Origin: Methylobacterium adhaesivum | GTDB lineage: Bacteria; Pseudomonadota; Alphaproteobacteria; Rhizobiales; Beijerinckiaceae | Reading direction: 5' to 3' | Assembly: GCF_022179065.1 (NCBI RefSeq) | Contig: NZ_BPQD01000022.1 | Span: forward strand, 1-40,208 | DNA length: 40,208 bases | In this document: positions 8,418 to 18,164 of the stretch, piece after piece | Layout of the letters: each line of letters starts with the position of its first letter | How positions within the stretch are numbered: position 1 is the first letter of the stretch | Notes under the pieces: generated by a model | Database searches by the model: none | Seen by the model: only the letters and a program-made list of their open reading frames with translations | Told to the model about the DNA's origin: nothing | Program-made: the position numbers and the translations under genes

Positions 8418-8672
8418 TCACTTCTTGCCGAAGGACAGGGCGCCGAAGCGGGAGTTGAAGCGCGAGACGCGGCCGCCGCGATCGAGCATCTTCTGCTCGC
8501 CGCCGGTCCAGGCCGGATGCGTGTTGGGGTCGATGTCGAGGTTGAGGGTGTCCCCCTCCTTGCCGTAGGTCGACCGGGTCATGTAGTCGGACCCGTCGGT
8601 CATCACGACCTTGATGAAGTGATAGTCGGGATGCTCGGTACCCTTGGCCTTGTCGGCCGCACTCTTTGCCAT
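8418..8672 (-). CDS. rpmE: 50S ribosomal protein L31
   Basis: Ribosomal large-subunit protein L31, 84 residues. The conserved core is [21 protein letters not shown], then [21 protein letters not shown] and a basic tail [13 protein letters not shown]. It lacks the CxxC zinc-binding cysteines, as expected for the alphaproteobacterial form. A 14-residue Lys/Ala-rich N-terminal extension ([13 protein letters not shown]) is longer than the usual start, but there is no better in-frame start. The ATG is divergent from the ABC exporter gene, with 200 bp between them for both promoters. Confidence 0.96.
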   Translation of the reverse strand: MAKSAADKAKGTEHPDYHFIKVVMTDGSDYMTRSTYGKEGDTLNLDIDPNTHPAWTGGEQKMLDRGGRVSRFNSRFGALSFGKK

Positions 8673-8872
8673 GACGAATCCTTGAAGTGCCACGCCGACC
8701 GGCTCGTCTGGCGGCCCGCGGCCATAGATCACGCGCAATCGGATGAAGGCGCGCCTATACCCCAGGCGTCGGCTCTGGACAAGCGCGCCGCTGCGGGCAA
8801 TCGCGGGTTCGTCGAATTCCAGTTTCTCGAGACCGATGTCCCCGACCCGGACATCCACAACACCGACGAGGC

Positions 8873-10720
<1,848 letters not shown>

Positions 10721-10728
10721 GATTCGCC

Positions 10729-11742
10729 ATGGATCTGTCGCGCTTCCCGCGCCTGCCCCTCCTCGACCTGCCGAGCCCCATCGAGTCCCTGGACGGGCTT
10801 GCCCGGCACCTCGGCGCGGATCTCAACGGGGTCCGGCTGTTCGTGAAGCGGGACGACCTCGCCCGGTTCGGGCTCGGCGGCAACAAGCTGCGCAAGCTCG
10901 AATTTCTCCTCGGGGCGGCCCGCGCCGAAGGGGCCGACACGGTGATCACGGTCGGGGCGATCCAATCGAACCACGCGCGCCTCACGGCCGCCGCCGCCGC
11001 CCGGTCGGGGTTCGCCTGCGAACTCTTCCTCACCCGCAGCGTACCGCGCTCCGAGGAGGCCTATGCCCGCAACGGCAACCGCCTCCTCGACGACGTCTTC
11101 GGTGCGACAGTCCACGAACTGCCGGCAGAGGCCGATTCCCTCGCCCTGGCCGAGGCGCGGGCCGAGGCACTGCGAGCCATCGGGCGGCGGGTCTACGTGT
11201 TTCCGTCGGGCGGTTCGAGTCCGGTCGGCTGTCTCGGCTACGCAGCGTGCGCGGGCGAAATCTTTGCCCAGACCGAAGCCATAGGGCTCGCTCTCGCGCA
11301 GATCGTCGTTCCCAACGGCAGCTGCGGCACCCATGCGGGCCTCGCGGCCGGCCTGAAGGCCTCGGGACACGATCCGCGCCTCGCCAAGTCCTACGCCGTG
11401 CTGGAGACGGAGGAGCGGGCGCGCGCGATCACCCTCGACAAGGCCAAGGCTACCCTTGCGCTGCTGTCGGCCGACCTGTCGCTGACGGCCGACGACATCC
11501 ATATCGACGGCGCGCATCGCGGGCCGGGCTACGGCATCCCCACCGACGGCATGCTCGAGGCGGTACGCCTCCTCGCCCGGACCGAGGGGCTGCTCCTCGA
11601 CCCGGTCTACAGCGGCAAGGCTTTCGCCGGCCTGTTGCACGACATCCGCGCCGGACTTTATCCGGCCGGCACGGCCGTGCTGTTCGTGATGACCGGTGGC
11701 GTGCCGGGCCTGTTCGCGTATCCGGACGTCATGGCCGGGTGA
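10729..11742 (+). CDS. D-cysteine desulfhydrase-type PLP enzyme
   Basis: Fold-type II PLP enzyme, 337 residues, probably breaking D-cysteine into pyruvate, sulfide and ammonia. The PLP lysine is Lys53 in GLGGNKLRKLE, with the nucleophile region QSNHAR at 79-84 and NGSCGTHAGL as phosphate-binding loop. It is easily mistaken for ACC deaminase. Two positions separate the enzymes: ACC deaminase has Glu295 and Leu322, whereas this protein has Ser295 (in VYSGKA) and Thr322 (in MTGGVP), the desulfhydrase pattern. This is a prediction from known structure-function work on the family. A GGAG/AGGA ribosome site lies just upstream, 8 nt after the ABC exporter gene; co-transcription is likely but a functional link is not established. 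Confidence 0.85.
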   Translation: MDLSRFPRLPLLDLPSPIESLDGLARHLGADLNGVRLFVKRDDLARFGLGGNKLRKLEFLLGAARAEGADTVITVGAIQSNHARLTAAAAARSGFACELFLTRSVPRSEEAYARNGNRLLDDVFGATVHELPAEADSLALAEARAEALRAIGRRVYVFPSGGSSPVGCLGYAACAGEIFAQTEAIGLALAQIVVPNGSCGTHAGLAAGLKASGHDPRLAKSYAVLETEERARAITLDKAKATLALLSADLSLTADDIHIDGAHRGPGYGIPTDGMLEAVRLLARTEGLLLDPVYSGKAFAGLLHDIRAGLYPAGTAVLFVMTGGVPGLFAYPDVMAG

Positions 11743-11752
11743 TCCCGACGCC

Positions 11753-12766
11753 TTATCGCTCCGTGAGTTTCATCTCGATCCGGCGGTTGCGCGCATAGGC
11801 CTCCTCGCTCGTCCCCGCATCGAGGGGCTGGAATTCGCCGAAGGCACCGGCCAGCAGGCGCTGGGGCGGGATGCCCTTGGCGACCATGGCCTGTACCACC
11901 GCGATGGCGCGGGCCGCCGAGAGCGACCAGTTCGAGGGGAATTGCGAGCTGGCGATGGGCCGGACATCCGTGTGGCCGTCGACGCGCAGCACCCACGGAA
12001 TGTCGGCGGGGATCTGTCGCGACAGGTCGAGGATCGCCCCGGCGATCCGGTCGAGCTCCGGCATGGCTTCCGGCTTCAGGGTGGCGGACCCGGCCGGGAA
12101 CAGCACCTCGGACTGCAGCACGAAGCGGTCTCCGACCACGCGGATATCCGTGCGGGTGCCGAGGATCTGGCGCAGGCGGCCGAAGAAGTCCGAGCGGTAG
12201 CGCGCCAGTTCCTGCACTTTCTGGGCGAGGGCCACGTTGAGGCGGCTCCCGAGGTCGGCGATGCGGGCCTGGCTCTCCTTGTCGCGGTTCTCCGAGGCCG
12301 CCAGGGCATCCTCCAGGGCGGCGAGTTGCCGGCGCATGGCGGCGATCTGCTCGTTCAGAAGCTCGATCTGCGTCGCCGCGCGGGCCGAGCCCGCCCGTTC
12401 GGCCGCGAGTTGCCGGTCGACATCCTCCTGGCGGCCGGCCGTACCCTGGTTCGATTCGGCCTGAAGCTTGAAGCGGTCGCGCTCGGCCTCCGCCCCCAGC
12501 AGGGTGTTGCGCAGGGACGAGGCCGTCGCCTCCTGGGTCTTGCGGGTCGACCGCTCGAGGGCGAGGAGATCGGTAAGGTCGGCGATCTGGCGGTTGAGGC
12601 GGGTGAGCACCGAATCGCGGCCGGTGATCTCCTGCGACAGGAAGAACTGGCCCACCACGAAGATGGTGAGCAGGAAGACGACGGCCAGCAGCAGGGTCGC
12701 CAGGGCATCGACGTAACCCGGCCAGACGTTGAGGGAACGGTCGCGCCGGGTGCGCAGCGAAGCCAT
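11753..12766 (-). CDS. MotB/OmpA-type stator-like protein
   Basis: A 337-residue protein with one N-terminal transmembrane helix (about residues 18-42) carrying Asp20 in WPGYVDALATLLLAV, the position of the proton-binding aspartate of MotB and ZorB. A coiled-coil of about 120 residues follows (R/E/Q/A-rich, ~50-180). The C-terminal OmpA-type peptidoglycan-binding domain (about 215-337) has LFPAGSATLKPEA, VDGHTDVRP, NWSLSAARA and NRRIEMKL. It is translated from an ATG only 1 nt after the stop of the MotA-like gene, so the two are coupled. No flagellar genes lie nearby. The long coiled coil distinguishes it from flagellar MotB; the partner and cargo are unknown. Confidence 0.88.
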   Translation of the reverse strand: MASLRTRRDRSLNVWPGYVDALATLLLAVVFLLTIFVVGQFFLSQEITGRDSVLTRLNRQIADLTDLLALERSTRKTQEATASSLRNTLLGAEAERDRFKLQAESNQGTAGRQEDVDRQLAAERAGSARAATQIELLNEQIAAMRRQLAALEDALAASENRDKESQARIADLGSRLNVALAQKVQELARYRSDFFGRLRQILGTRTDIRVVGDRFVLQSEVLFPAGSATLKPEAMPELDRIAGAILDLSRQIPADIPWVLRVDGHTDVRPIASSQFPSNWSLSAARAIAVVQAMVAKGIPPQRLLAGAFGEFQPLDAGTSEEAYARNRRIEMKLTER

Positions 12767-12767
12767 C

Positions 12768-13721
12768 TCAGACGCGCTCGCGACCGAGCCGGTCGAGCAC
12801 CTGCTTCAGCTCACGCTCCCGCGTCGCCTGCGCCTCGACCCAATCCCGGATCATCTGCTGCTCGGCCCGCATGTGCTGGACGAGGCCCTGAATGCCCTCG
12901 GCCAGATTCGTCATGGCCTGCGTCGCCACGCGGCCATTGGCGCCCTCGGCCACGACGGCGGTGAGGCGGTCCACCGCCTCCTGCAGGGCGCGGGCGGAAG
13001 CGGGCTCCTGGGCCTTCGCGGGGGCCGCCGCGACGGCCTCGCCGGACATCAGCCAATCCTCGAGTTCGTTGTGGAAGCGGGCATGGGCCTGGCCGGCCTG
13101 GAGGTCGAGGAAGCCCGTGACGAGGGAGCTCGCGAGGCCGAACAGCGAGGCCGAGAAAGCGAGGCCGATGCCCGACAGGGGGACGGCGAGGCCGTTCTTC
13201 AGCTCGTCGAACATCGCCGCCGCCTCGCCGCCGCCCCGCATGGTCCTGATGACCGAGCCGACGGCGCTCAGGGTGTCGATCAGGCCCCAGAACGTGCCGA
13301 GGAGGCCCAGCAGAATGAGGAGGCCCGAGACGTAGCGAAGGATCTCGCGGCCCTCGTCGAGGCGAGCCGCCACCGTATCGAGGAACGCGCGGGTGCCCGG
13401 CAGGGTCGTTCCCTCGCGCCGGGCGAGGAGCGCCGGAACGAGGGGCGCCATGAGGGACGGCGGTTTCGCGGGCGCCTCGCCGGCCGCGACGGCGTTGACG
13501 TAGGCCACCTCGCGGTAGAGCCGCACCACCTGCCCGAAGGCGAGCAGCACGGCGATGAGCAGCACGCCGAGAATCAGGCCGTTGAGCCCCGGATTGGCGA
13601 GGAAGGCCGGGGTGATCTGCCGGAACAGGACGAAGGCGAGGAAGCCCACGAGAGCGAGGAACACCACCATCCGCACGAGGTAGATGCCGGGCCGGGCGAG
13701 GGTCGCAGGTGGGGTCGCCAT
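12768..13721 (-). CDS. MotA/TolQ/ExbB-type proton-channel protein
   Basis: A 317-residue integral membrane protein with four hydrophobic segments: about residues 13-32, 47-66, 128-155 and 174-200. The last two (SGLLILLGLLGTFWGLIDTL and VPLSGIGLAFSASLFGLASS) carry the small-residue pattern of MotA, TolQ, ExbB and ZorA channels. A cytoplasmic loop lies between segments 2 and 3, and a coiled-coil-prone tail follows (~210-317). With the downstream MotB-like protein it should form a proton-driven stator-like complex that spans the inner membrane and grips peptidoglycan. The gene is the first of the pair, preceded by about 140 bp without a gene. It is neither flagellar motA (wrong neighbours and length) nor clearly TolQ. 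Confidence 0.87.
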   Translation of the reverse strand: MATPPATLARPGIYLVRMVVFLALVGFLAFVLFRQITPAFLANPGLNGLILGVLLIAVLLAFGQVVRLYREVAYVNAVAAGEAPAKPPSLMAPLVPALLARREGTTLPGTRAFLDTVAARLDEGREILRYVSGLLILLGLLGTFWGLIDTLSAVGSVIRTMRGGGEAAAMFDELKNGLAVPLSGIGLAFSASLFGLASSLVTGFLDLQAGQAHARFHNELEDWLMSGEAVAAAPAKAQEPASARALQEAVDRLTAVVAEGANGRVATQAMTNLAEGIQGLVQHMRAEQQMIRDWVEAQATRERELKQVLDRLGRERV

Positions 13722-13859
13722 CGGCTAGGGCACTCTTCCAACGCAACGATCGGGATCGGCCGCTCCAAGACGCAGGCCTCGGAACGATCTCGACCGCACA
13801 GTGGCCGGAGCCTTGCCCACGATCAAGCCGCCTACGCGGTCATCCCCGTGGAAGCCGGG

Positions 13860-14681
13860 CTAATCCCAGCCGCGCGGCCAGGTTTCCTCCAGATGCGGCC
13901 CGAGGCGCACGGGCCAGACGCCCGTGGCGAGCCCGGTGCGGTCGTCGGTCTCGACGGCGAGGCCACACAACGTCCCCTCCCCGTGCGCGGATTCGAGGCG
14001 CGCGCCCGGCGTCTTCTGGAGGAAGCGGCGCAGGGGCTCGTCCTTCTGCATGCCGAGAATCGAGTCGTAGTCGCCGCACATGCCCGCATCCGACAGGTAG
14101 GCGGTGCCACCGGGCAGGATGCGATGGTCGGCCGTCGGGGTATGGGTGTGGGTGCCGACCACGAGGCTGGCTCGGCCGTCGAGGAAATACCCGAAGGCCT
14201 GCTTCTCGCTCGTTGCCTCGGCGTGAACGTCGACGATGACCGCATCGGCGACCTCGCCGAGGGGACAGGCCGTCAGCTCGCGTTCTGCGGCGGCGAACGG
14301 ATCGTCGAGGGCATCCATGTAGATGCGGCCCATGACGTTGAGGACGAGGACACGGGCGCCCTTCTCCGTCTCGACCACGGTGGCGCCGCGCCCCGGCGTG
14401 CCGGGCGGATAGTTCGCCGGGCGCACGAGGCGCGATTGCCGTGCGATGAAGACGAGGGCCTCGCGCTGGTCGAACGAGTGATTGCCGAGGGTCACGGCGT
14501 CGGCGCCGGCCTGGATGAGCTCGTCGCAGATGGCCTCCGTGAGGCCGAAGCCCCCGGCGGCGTTCTCGCCGTTGATCACCACGCAATCGAGGCGCCAGCG
14601 CTCGCGGAGCTGGGGCAGGCGGTCCGTGATCACGTGGCGGCCGGGCCGGCCGACGACATCGCCGAGAAAGAGAAGACGCAT
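13860..14681 (-). CDS. YmdB-family metallophosphoesterase
   Basis: A 273-residue protein of the TIGR00282/YmdB family, a di-metal phosphodiesterase that hydrolyses 2',3'-cyclic nucleotides in Bacillus subtilis. The expected metal ligands are present: Asp8 in GDVVG, Glu39 and Asn40 in INGENAAGG, Asn67 and His68 in GNHSFD, His153 in DVHAEATSEK, His178 and His180 in GTHTHTPTAD. It lies 10 nt after the stop of the 5-formyl-THF cyclo-ligase gene, on the same strand, so an operon is likely. In B. subtilis the enzyme affects biofilm and nanotube decisions; whether that applies here is not known. Confidence 0.92.
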   Translation of the reverse strand: MRLLFLGDVVGRPGRHVITDRLPQLRERWRLDCVVINGENAAGGFGLTEAICDELIQAGADAVTLGNHSFDQREALVFIARQSRLVRPANYPPGTPGRGATVVETEKGARVLVLNVMGRIYMDALDDPFAAAERELTACPLGEVADAVIVDVHAEATSEKQAFGYFLDGRASLVVGTHTHTPTADHRILPGGTAYLSDAGMCGDYDSILGMQKDEPLRRFLQKTPGARLESAHGEGTLCGLAVETDDRTGLATGVWPVRLGPHLEETWPRGWD

Positions 14682-14691
14682 CGCGGGTTCG

Positions 14692-15282
14692 TCAGGCTCG
14701 TGTCAGCGAGACCGGGCCCGCTTCGGTGATGAGAAGGTCGAGGGGCTGGTCGTGTGCCTCCGCCGGAACCTCGGCCACGGCCTGGACGGAGAAGGCGATG
14801 CCGATGGTGAGCACGGGACCGTTGCGCGACAGCCGCTCGATGGCCTGGTCGTAGTAGCCGCGCCCGTAGCCGATGCGGTGGCCCCGCGCATCGTAGGCGG
14901 CGAGGGGCACGATGAGGGCGGTCGGGTCGAGGGGCGGCAGGCTGTCGTCCGGCTCGCTCAGGCCGAAGCCGCCGCGCACCAGGGCTTCGCCCGCCCGCCA
15001 CTCACGGAACACGAGGCCGTCCGGCGTCACCTTCGGCAGGGCGACGCGCTGGCCGCGCGTGAAGAGGCGCTCGATGAGCGGTCGCGGATCGACCTCGCTG
15101 CGGATCGGCCAGAAGGCGCCGACGATGGGCGCATCCGCCAACGCCGCGATCGCCATCACCGCGTCGGCGATGGCGAGGGCGCCCGCCTGCCGCGCCTGCG
15201 GATCGAGGGCGTCGCGCCGCCCGAGGGCGGCTTCGCGCAGGGAGGCTTTCAGGGAAGCGGAGGAGTGAGGGTGCGGAGCCAC
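14692..15282 (-). CDS. 5-formyltetrahydrofolate cyclo-ligase
   Basis: Converts 5-formyl-THF to 5,10-methenyl-THF with ATP, returning a storage folate to the one-carbon pool. The 196-residue protein has the typical WPIRSEVDPRPLI segment, ALPKV, and the C-terminal GxGxGYYDR-like signature IGYGRGYYDQAIERL, in which Gln replaces the usual Arg. It is upstream of the YmdB-family gene and downstream of the probable 6S RNA gene, the common order in proteobacteria (ygfA behind ssrS). In a methylotroph-like organism the folate pool is also part of C1 metabolism. Confidence 0.94.
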   Translation of the reverse strand: MAPHPHSSASLKASLREAALGRRDALDPQARQAGALAIADAVMAIAALADAPIVGAFWPIRSEVDPRPLIERLFTRGQRVALPKVTPDGLVFREWRAGEALVRGGFGLSEPDDSLPPLDPTALIVPLAAYDARGHRIGYGRGYYDQAIERLSRNGPVLTIGIAFSVQAVAEVPAEAHDQPLDLLITEAGPVSLTRA

Positions 15283-15310
15283 GTGAGCCGTTGGAGTGTC
15301 GATCCCGGGA

Positions 15311-15426
15311 AACCTACAGTGTAGGTGGGCGCCGTGTTGGCCGAGTCCAGGGACAGGGCCAGGGACAGCTCCCTGGGGAGTCGATAAGGCCCCGGGGAAA
15401 GTTCTCCTGACGAACGCGGCAGCCCC
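15311..15426 (-). ncRNA. ssrS: Probable 6S RNA
   Basis: No protein fits between zapA and the 5-formyl-THF cyclo-ligase gene, the conserved site of 6S RNA in proteobacteria. On the minus strand a TAGGAT box (15436-15431) is followed by GGGGC near 15426. The 5' segment (GGGGCUGCCGCGUU, about 15426-15413) pairs with AACACGGCGCCC (complement of 15327-15338) to give a closing stem. Between them lie an open central region and a perfect hairpin CCAGGGA-GCUG-UCCCUGG (complement of 15359-15376). A second hairpin, complement of 15312-15326, may mark the 3' end. 6S RNA mimics an open promoter and holds the sigma70 RNA polymerase. Both ends are estimates, and at about 116 nt it is shorter than typical 6S RNA; the transcript may extend to about 15290. 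Confidence 0.65.
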
Positions 15427-15478
15427 GCCTATCCTATGTAGCGACGGCCCGGGGCCGGCGCCAGGGGGAATACGCGGC

Positions 15479-15838
15479 TCACCCCGCCGAAAGCGATTTC
15501 GTCAGCATCTCGATACGCTCGGCGCACCGGCTGAGGGCGGCGGCGGTCTGCGCTTGCTCGTCGGCGCGCCGCGCGTCGGCGGACTCCACCTGCTCACGCA
15601 GGGCCGCGGTCTCGGCCTCGAGGGCGGCAAGGCGGCGATTCGTCTCTTCGAGTTCGTCGGCCTGCATCAACGCCGCCATGACGTGCAGGCGCATGTCGCC
15701 GATCTCGCCGAACGACTGCCGCATCCCGACGATGCGCGCGTCGAGGCCGCTCGCCAGGGCGGTCAGGTGGGGCTCGTCGCCGGCGGCGCAGGCCATGCGA
15801 TAGGTCTTGCCGTCGATGGTGACGTTGATCTGGGGCAT
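15479..15838 (-). CDS. zapA: Cell division protein ZapA
   Basis: FtsZ-ring stabiliser, 119 residues. It starts with the ZapA-type strand INVTIDGKTYRMAC, followed by ALASGLDARI and a long helix (residues ~45-115) with heptad spacing, matching the family's coiled-coil dimer. It sits between the DUF4164 gene and the probable 6S RNA gene, the usual alphaproteobacterial order. It has a start 33 nt after the DUF4164 stop and is therefore probably in the same transcript. Confidence 0.9.
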   Translation of the reverse strand: MPQINVTIDGKTYRMACAAGDEPHLTALASGLDARIVGMRQSFGEIGDMRLHVMAALMQADELEETNRRLAALEAETAALREQVESADARRADEQAQTAAALSRCAERIEMLTKSLSAG

Positions 15839-15871
15839 CGTGTCTTCGAGGAAGAGGCTTGGTCGGACAGG

Positions 15872-16153
15872 CTAACGCAGGCCGTCCGAGGGAACCAGCG
15901 CCCCCTCCACGGCAGCGATGGCGCGTCCGAGCCGGTGTCCGACGTCGTCGGAGGCCGCCTCCACCGTCGCGAGGCGCGCGCTGGCGGCATCGAGTTCGGC
16001 GGCGAGGCGCGCCCGGTCCTCGCCCATGATAGCGAGTTCGGTCTCGAGGTCGCTCGGGTCGCGCTCGGCCTCGAATCTCTGCCCCACGGCCACTTCGAGG
16101 CGGGTCAGGGCCGTCGTGAGCTGCAGGAGGGCATCGTCGATGGCCGTGCTCAC
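15872..16153 (-). CDS. DUF4164 coiled-coil protein
   Basis: A 93-residue protein of the DUF4164 type, almost wholly helical with heptads (LLQLTTALTRLEVAVGQRFEAE, ELAIMGEDRARLAAELDAASARL) and a C-terminal GHRLGRAIAAVEGAL. The GTG at 16153 is chosen because a GAGGGAGG ribosome site lies 8 nt upstream; the longer open frame upstream carries no similarity pattern. The family is found beside zapA across Hyphomicrobiales, suggesting a structural or division-linked role, which is not proven. Confidence 0.85.
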   Translation of the reverse strand: MSTAIDDALLQLTTALTRLEVAVGQRFEAERDPSDLETELAIMGEDRARLAAELDAASARLATVEAASDDVGHRLGRAIAAVEGALVPSDGLR

Positions 16154-16580
16154 AAGAATTGCCTCCCTCGCCCGTGCCGGACAGTCAATCAGGCTCTCGA
16201 TATCATAAGGCGGCCCGACGGACATCGGCGCAGATCGACGGATGAGCCACGACGATCCCATCGAAAACCGTGCCTTTCGGCGAGGACGAACAACAGTATG
16301 AGGCGGAAGACTCCATTCGGTGTGACCTTTGCCAGGCCAAGCCCGCATGCTAGAGACCGGCCGCCCGCCAATCGGATCTCGCATTCCGTGACACGTTCAG
16401 GCTCCTCGCGCGCATCCTCCGATTCCCGGACGATCCCGAGTGGCCGGATGACGACCGCAATTCATCGCGCGTTCAACCTGGATTCGCGCAGTGCGGGCGA
16501 TAGATCGAGGCCTGCTGCCCCGATCTCCATGCTGGAGGACGCCGCCGGGTCGGTGTCCGTTTAAGGGAAGGGTTCACGCC
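16154..16580. other. Gene-free region upstream of gap
   Basis: A 427-bp region between the diverging DUF4164 and gap genes. Open frames crossing it have low-GC third positions and no recognisable protein. It must hold the promoters of both operons; the GGAAGGG at 16566-16573 is the gap ribosome site. In many Hyphomicrobiales a transketolase gene sits between these two; no trace of it is seen here. Confidence 0.6.
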
Positions 16581-17588
16581 GTGTCGGTGAAAGTCGCCAT
16601 CAACGGGTTCGGACGTATCGGCCGCAACGTGCTGCGCGCCATCCACGAGGCCGGCCGCAAGGACATCGAGGTGGTGGCCATCAACGATCTCGGCCCCGTC
16701 GAGACGAACGCCCACCTCCTGCGCTTCGATTCGATCCATGGCCGGTTCAACGCCAAGGTCGAGGTCGACGGCGAGTTCATCGTGGTCGACGGGCAGCGCA
16801 TCCGCGTCACCGCCGTGCGCAATCCCGCCGAGCTGCCGCACCGCGAGCTCGGCGTCGACATCGCCTTGGAATGCACCGGCATCTTCACCTCGAAGGACAA
16901 GGCCAAGGCCCACCTCGACGCCGGCGCCAAGCGCGTCATCGTGTCGGCGCCCGCCGACGGAGCCGACCTCACCGTGGTCTACGGCATCAACCACCAGGCG
17001 CTCACCGCCGACCACCTCGTGATCTCCAACGCCTCGTGCACCACGAACTGCCTCGTGCCGGTCGCCAAGGTGCTCAACGATCTGATCGGGATCGAGCGCG
17101 GCTTCATGACCACGATCCACTCCTACACCAACGACCAGCCCTCGCTGGACCAGATGCACAAGGACCTCTATCGGGCCCGCGCCGCCGCCCTGTCGATGAT
17201 CCCGACCTCCACGGGCGCCGCCAAGGCCGTCGGCCTCGTGCTGCCGGAACTGAAGGGCAAGCTCGACGGCACCTCGATCCGCGTGCCCACCCCCAACGTC
17301 TCGGCCGTCGACCTCGTGTTCACCGCCAAGCGCGCCACCACCGTAGACGAGATCAACGGCGCCATCCGGGCCGCCGCCGATGGCCCCCTCAAGGGCGTGC
17401 TCGGCTACACGGATCAGCCCAACGTCTCCATCGACTTCAACCACGATCCGCACTCGTCGACCTTCCACCTCGACCAGACCAAAGTGATGGACGGCACGTT
17501 CGTGCGTATCCTCGCCTGGTACGACAACGAGTGGGGCTTCTCGAACCGCATGGCCGACACGGCCGTCGCCTTGGGCAAACTGCTCTGA
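16581..17588 (+). CDS. gap: Glyceraldehyde-3-phosphate dehydrogenase
   Basis: NAD-type GAPDH of glycolysis/gluconeogenesis and the Calvin-type cycle, 335 residues. It starts [14 protein letters not shown] (Rossmann motif), with Asp36 in VVAINDLG consistent with NAD preference. The catalytic Cys153 lies in SNASCTTNC and the base His180 in [10 protein letters not shown]; the S-loop is [19 protein letters not shown]. It starts at GTG 16581, where a GGGAAGGG site precedes it; the longer upstream frame has no GAPDH sequence. It is followed by a coiled-coil membrane protein gene, pgk and fba on the same strand, forming a lower-glycolysis cluster. Confidence 0.97.
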   Translation: MSVKVAINGFGRIGRNVLRAIHEAGRKDIEVVAINDLGPVETNAHLLRFDSIHGRFNAKVEVDGEFIVVDGQRIRVTAVRNPAELPHRELGVDIALECTGIFTSKDKAKAHLDAGAKRVIVSAPADGADLTVVYGINHQALTADHLVISNASCTTNCLVPVAKVLNDLIGIERGFMTTIHSYTNDQPSLDQMHKDLYRARAAALSMIPTSTGAAKAVGLVLPELKGKLDGTSIRVPTPNVSAVDLVFTAKRATTVDEINGAIRAAADGPLKGVLGYTDQPNVSIDFNHDPHSSTFHLDQTKVMDGTFVRILAWYDNEWGFSNRMADTAVALGKLL

Positions 17589-17641
17589 GCCGTCACGTCT
17601 GACGGATCGTCCACTTCCAGAAACCCGATAGTGTGCCCGAG

Positions 17642-18085
17642 ATGACAGAGACCTCCCCCACCGGACGCGACTTCATCCCCGGCACGCCCCAGACGGGAAC
17701 GGCGGTGGCTTCGGCCCAGACCCCGCCGCCCCCGACGGTCGTCGGCAAGGCCGAGACCGTGCACACACCGGCTCCGGGCGGCGACCAGCTCGCCCGGATC
17801 GAGGACAAGTGCGCGCGCATCGAGGACAAGTACGCCCGCTCCGAGGCGCTGCTCTCGCGCGTTGAGGAGAAGATCGAGGGGGCGGCCGCCCGCATGAACG
17901 AGGCCGCGCGCCAGACCGACCTCTCGGCCCTGCGCAGCGAAGTCCGCGCCATCGCCGACCGGACCCGCGGCCTGCCGGGTTCCGGCGCCCTGGTGCTGAC
18001 GGCCGTCATCACCGCCGTGCTCACGGTGGCGCTGACCATCGCGGCCCAGCGCTTCCACCTCGACACCCTGATTCCGCCGCGCTGA
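17642..18085 (+). CDS. Small coiled-coil single-pass membrane protein
   Basis: A 147-residue protein I do not recognise. Residues 1-45 are Pro/Thr/Ala-rich and look disordered. Residues ~50-75 contain seven-residue repeats ([28 protein letters not shown]), predicting a coiled coil, then a helix to ~110. A transmembrane helix follows ([19 protein letters not shown]) with a short tail. The N-terminus is probably cytoplasmic. A GTG 9 nt upstream of the chosen ATG is also possible. It lies 53 nt after gap and 79 nt before pgk in the same direction, with a weak hairpin at 17590-17605 between gap and it, so it may be co-transcribed. Confidence 0.7.
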   Translation: MTETSPTGRDFIPGTPQTGTAVASAQTPPPPTVVGKAETVHTPAPGGDQLARIEDKCARIEDKYARSEALLSRVEEKIEGAAARMNEAARQTDLSALRSEVRAIADRTRGLPGSGALVLTAVITAVLTVALTIAAQRFHLDTLIPPR

Positions 18086-18164
18086 GCCGCCCCCGAGCCT
18101 CCAGCGCCTTCCAAGTCCCCGGCCCACGCCAAGGCGCCAACCCATTCCGAGACGTCAGGCCCCG

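Noticed and set aside
10729-11742. ACC deaminase (acdS)
   Set aside because: The diagnostic residues at 295 and 322 are Ser and Thr, not Glu and Leu.
11753-13721. Zorya-like antiphage system
   Set aside because: Only the motor pair is present; no ZorC, ZorD or ZorE, helicase or nuclease is adjacent, and the neighbours are core genes.
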